Source of the DNA: Actinomycetota bacterium
Lineage (GTDB): Bacteria; Actinomycetota; Thermoleophilia; Solirubrobacterales; Solirubrobacteraceae
Length of the DNA: 29,800 nucleotides
NCBI GenBank assembly: GCA_005888335.1
Contig: VAWY01000088.1
Span: 1 to 29,800 of the forward strand
Direction of reading: 5' to 3'
Positions 29,195 through 29,800 of this stretch are shown here, piece after piece (position 1 is the stretch's first letter; every line of letters starts with the position of its first letter). A program made the translations under genes and the position numbers. The notes beneath the pieces were generated by a model that searched no databases, had not been told where the DNA came from, and saw only the letters and a program-made list of their open reading frames with translations.

Positions 29195-29259
29195 AACGAG
29201 CCTCCTCCAAGGGGCGCCCCGGCCGCGCGTGACCCACGCGGCCGGGGCGCAGCTCGTTG
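29195..29259 (+). terminator. Nested hairpin terminator after flagellin
   Basis: An inner 14-bp perfect stem, GCGCCCCGGCCGCG (29214-29227) with CGCGGCCGGGGCGC (29237-29250), is enclosed by CAACGAGC (29195-29202) and GCTCGTTG (29252-29259). There is no T-tract. The stability suggests transcript termination or 3'-end protection of an abundant mRNA. Confidence 0.7.
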
Positions 29260-29267
29260 ACAGCGGT

Positions 29268-29301
29268 CTGACCCCGCCGCGGCGGCGGCAAGCGGGGTCA
29301 G
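29268..29301 (-). terminator. Hairpin at the end of dxs
   Basis: CTGACCCCGC (29268-29277) pairs with GCGGGGTCAG (29292-29301). The stem includes the dxs stop codon (29298-29300). It faces the flagellin terminator, so the pair separates two convergent genes. Confidence 0.6.
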
Positions 29302-29800
29302 GCGAGCGCCGGGTCGCGCAGCGCCGCCTCGATGCGCTCGGCGATCCGCTCGCCGGTGAAGCCGACCTCGGCGTGCAGCAGCGCCGGCTTGCCGTGCGTG
29401 ACGTAGCGGTCGGGCAGGCCCACGCGGAGGATCCGCGGCAGGGCGAGACCGCCGTCGTTGAGGCACTCCCACACCGCCGAGCCGAACCCGCCCTGCAGGA
29501 CGCCCTCCTCGACGGTGACGAGCAGCTCGTGCTCGGCCGCCAGCTGCGCGAGCAGCGCGGCGTCGAGCGGCTTGGCGAAGCGCGCGTCGGCCACCGTGAC
29601 ATCGAGGCCGCGCCCGCTCAGCAGCGCCGCCGCGTCGAGCGCCTTCTGCACCCCGGTGCCGTAGCCGACCAGCGCGACCCGCTCCCCCTCGCGCAGGATC
29701 TCGCCGGTGCCGATCTCGATCGGCAGGACCTCGTGGGGCAGCGGCACGCCGATCGCCTCGCCGCGCGGGTAGCGCAGCGCGACCGGCCCGCCGTCGTGCA
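29298..29800 (-). CDS. dxs: 1-deoxy-D-xylulose-5-phosphate synthase, C-terminal part (cut by window edge)
   Basis: The last 166 codons are present; the gene continues past the right edge. The visible sequence begins HDGGPVALRYPRGEAIGVPL and continues EIGTGEILREGERVALVGYG, DVTVADARFAKPLD and VTVEEGVLQGGFGSAVWECL, which is the end of the transketolase pyrimidine-binding domain and the C-terminal domain of DXS. The enzyme condenses pyruvate and glyceraldehyde-3-phosphate with thiamin diphosphate, the first step of the MEP isoprenoid pathway. The catalytic N-terminal domains are outside the window. TlyA homologues are often found near dxs, in line with the flagellin block being an insertion between them (inference). 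Confidence 0.92.
   Translation of the reverse strand, partial: HDGGPVALRYPRGEAIGVPLPHEVLPIEIGTGEILREGERVALVGYGTGVQKALDAAALLSGRGLDVTVADARFAKPLDAALLAQLAAEHELLVTVEEGVLQGGFGSAVWECLNDGGLALPRILRVGLPDRYVTHGKPALLHAEVGFTGERIAERIEAALRDPALA

Overview
The window is very GC-rich DNA (GTG and TTG starts, TANNNT -10 boxes set 7-9 nt before start codons, few Shine-Dalgarno sites), densely packed with bacterial housekeeping genes. Gene content and order point to a flagellated high-GC actinobacterium, most likely of the Thermoleophilia/Solirubrobacterales type. That placement is inference from gene content (DUF3866, SteA and MctB/SteB families, the tlyA-nadK-recN...pyrG-nudix-xerD order shared with Mycobacterium tuberculosis Rv1694-Rv1701, and a flagellin), not a measured phylogeny.

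Layout. 1-97: start of a helix-turn-helix protein behind a LexA-like palindrome. 142-2963: dgt-dnaG operon (minus). 3059-4992: 14-TM DHA2-type drug exporter plus MerR regulator (minus), with a glutathione-S-transferase-like gene diverging from the same CACGTG. 5261-6420: perfect 580-bp tandem duplication across the convergent ends of the GST-like gene and ppdK. 6279-9775: ppdK and recO (minus). 9794-10048: small glutaredoxin (plus). 10218-14706: STAS protein, fpg, deoB, a lipoprotein, xerD and a Nudix hydrolase (all minus). 14718-20335: DUF3866, an M20 peptidase, pyrG, a MraY/WecA-like membrane transferase and mctB/steB (minus). 20512-21693: steA (minus). 21743-23882: hemW and an EamA transporter (plus). 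24034-27719: recN, nadK, tlyA (minus). 27801-29185: a small membrane protein and flagellin (plus). 29298-29800: 3' end of dxs (minus).

The most unusual content lies between the genes. Four elements of exactly 162 bp (8895-9056, 10048-10209, 20351-20512, 23867-24028) share one architecture: long terminal inverted repeats beginning GT, a central hairpin with a 3-nt loop at the midpoint, and TA dinucleotides at the junctions of two of them on both sides. A 54-bp element at 15705-15758 has similar ends and TA flanks. Two copies are 97% identical, one is about 78% identical to them only in its central 73 bp, and one is unrelated in sequence but keeps the same length and fold. Differences between arms are almost all G.U-compatible on one strand, and the central stem shows compensatory changes. 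The flanking TA becomes the TAG stop of the adjoining gene or the TA of the next gene's -10 box. I see no transposase in the window, so these look like non-autonomous (MITE-like) elements that are, or encode, a structured nucleic acid.

Other points: three CARGGA (CsrA-type) motifs in the flagellin leader, one in a perfect hairpin loop and one on the ribosome-binding site; a ~307-bp imperfect inverted repeat between recN and nadK; and a LexA-like box overlapping the promoter at the left edge.
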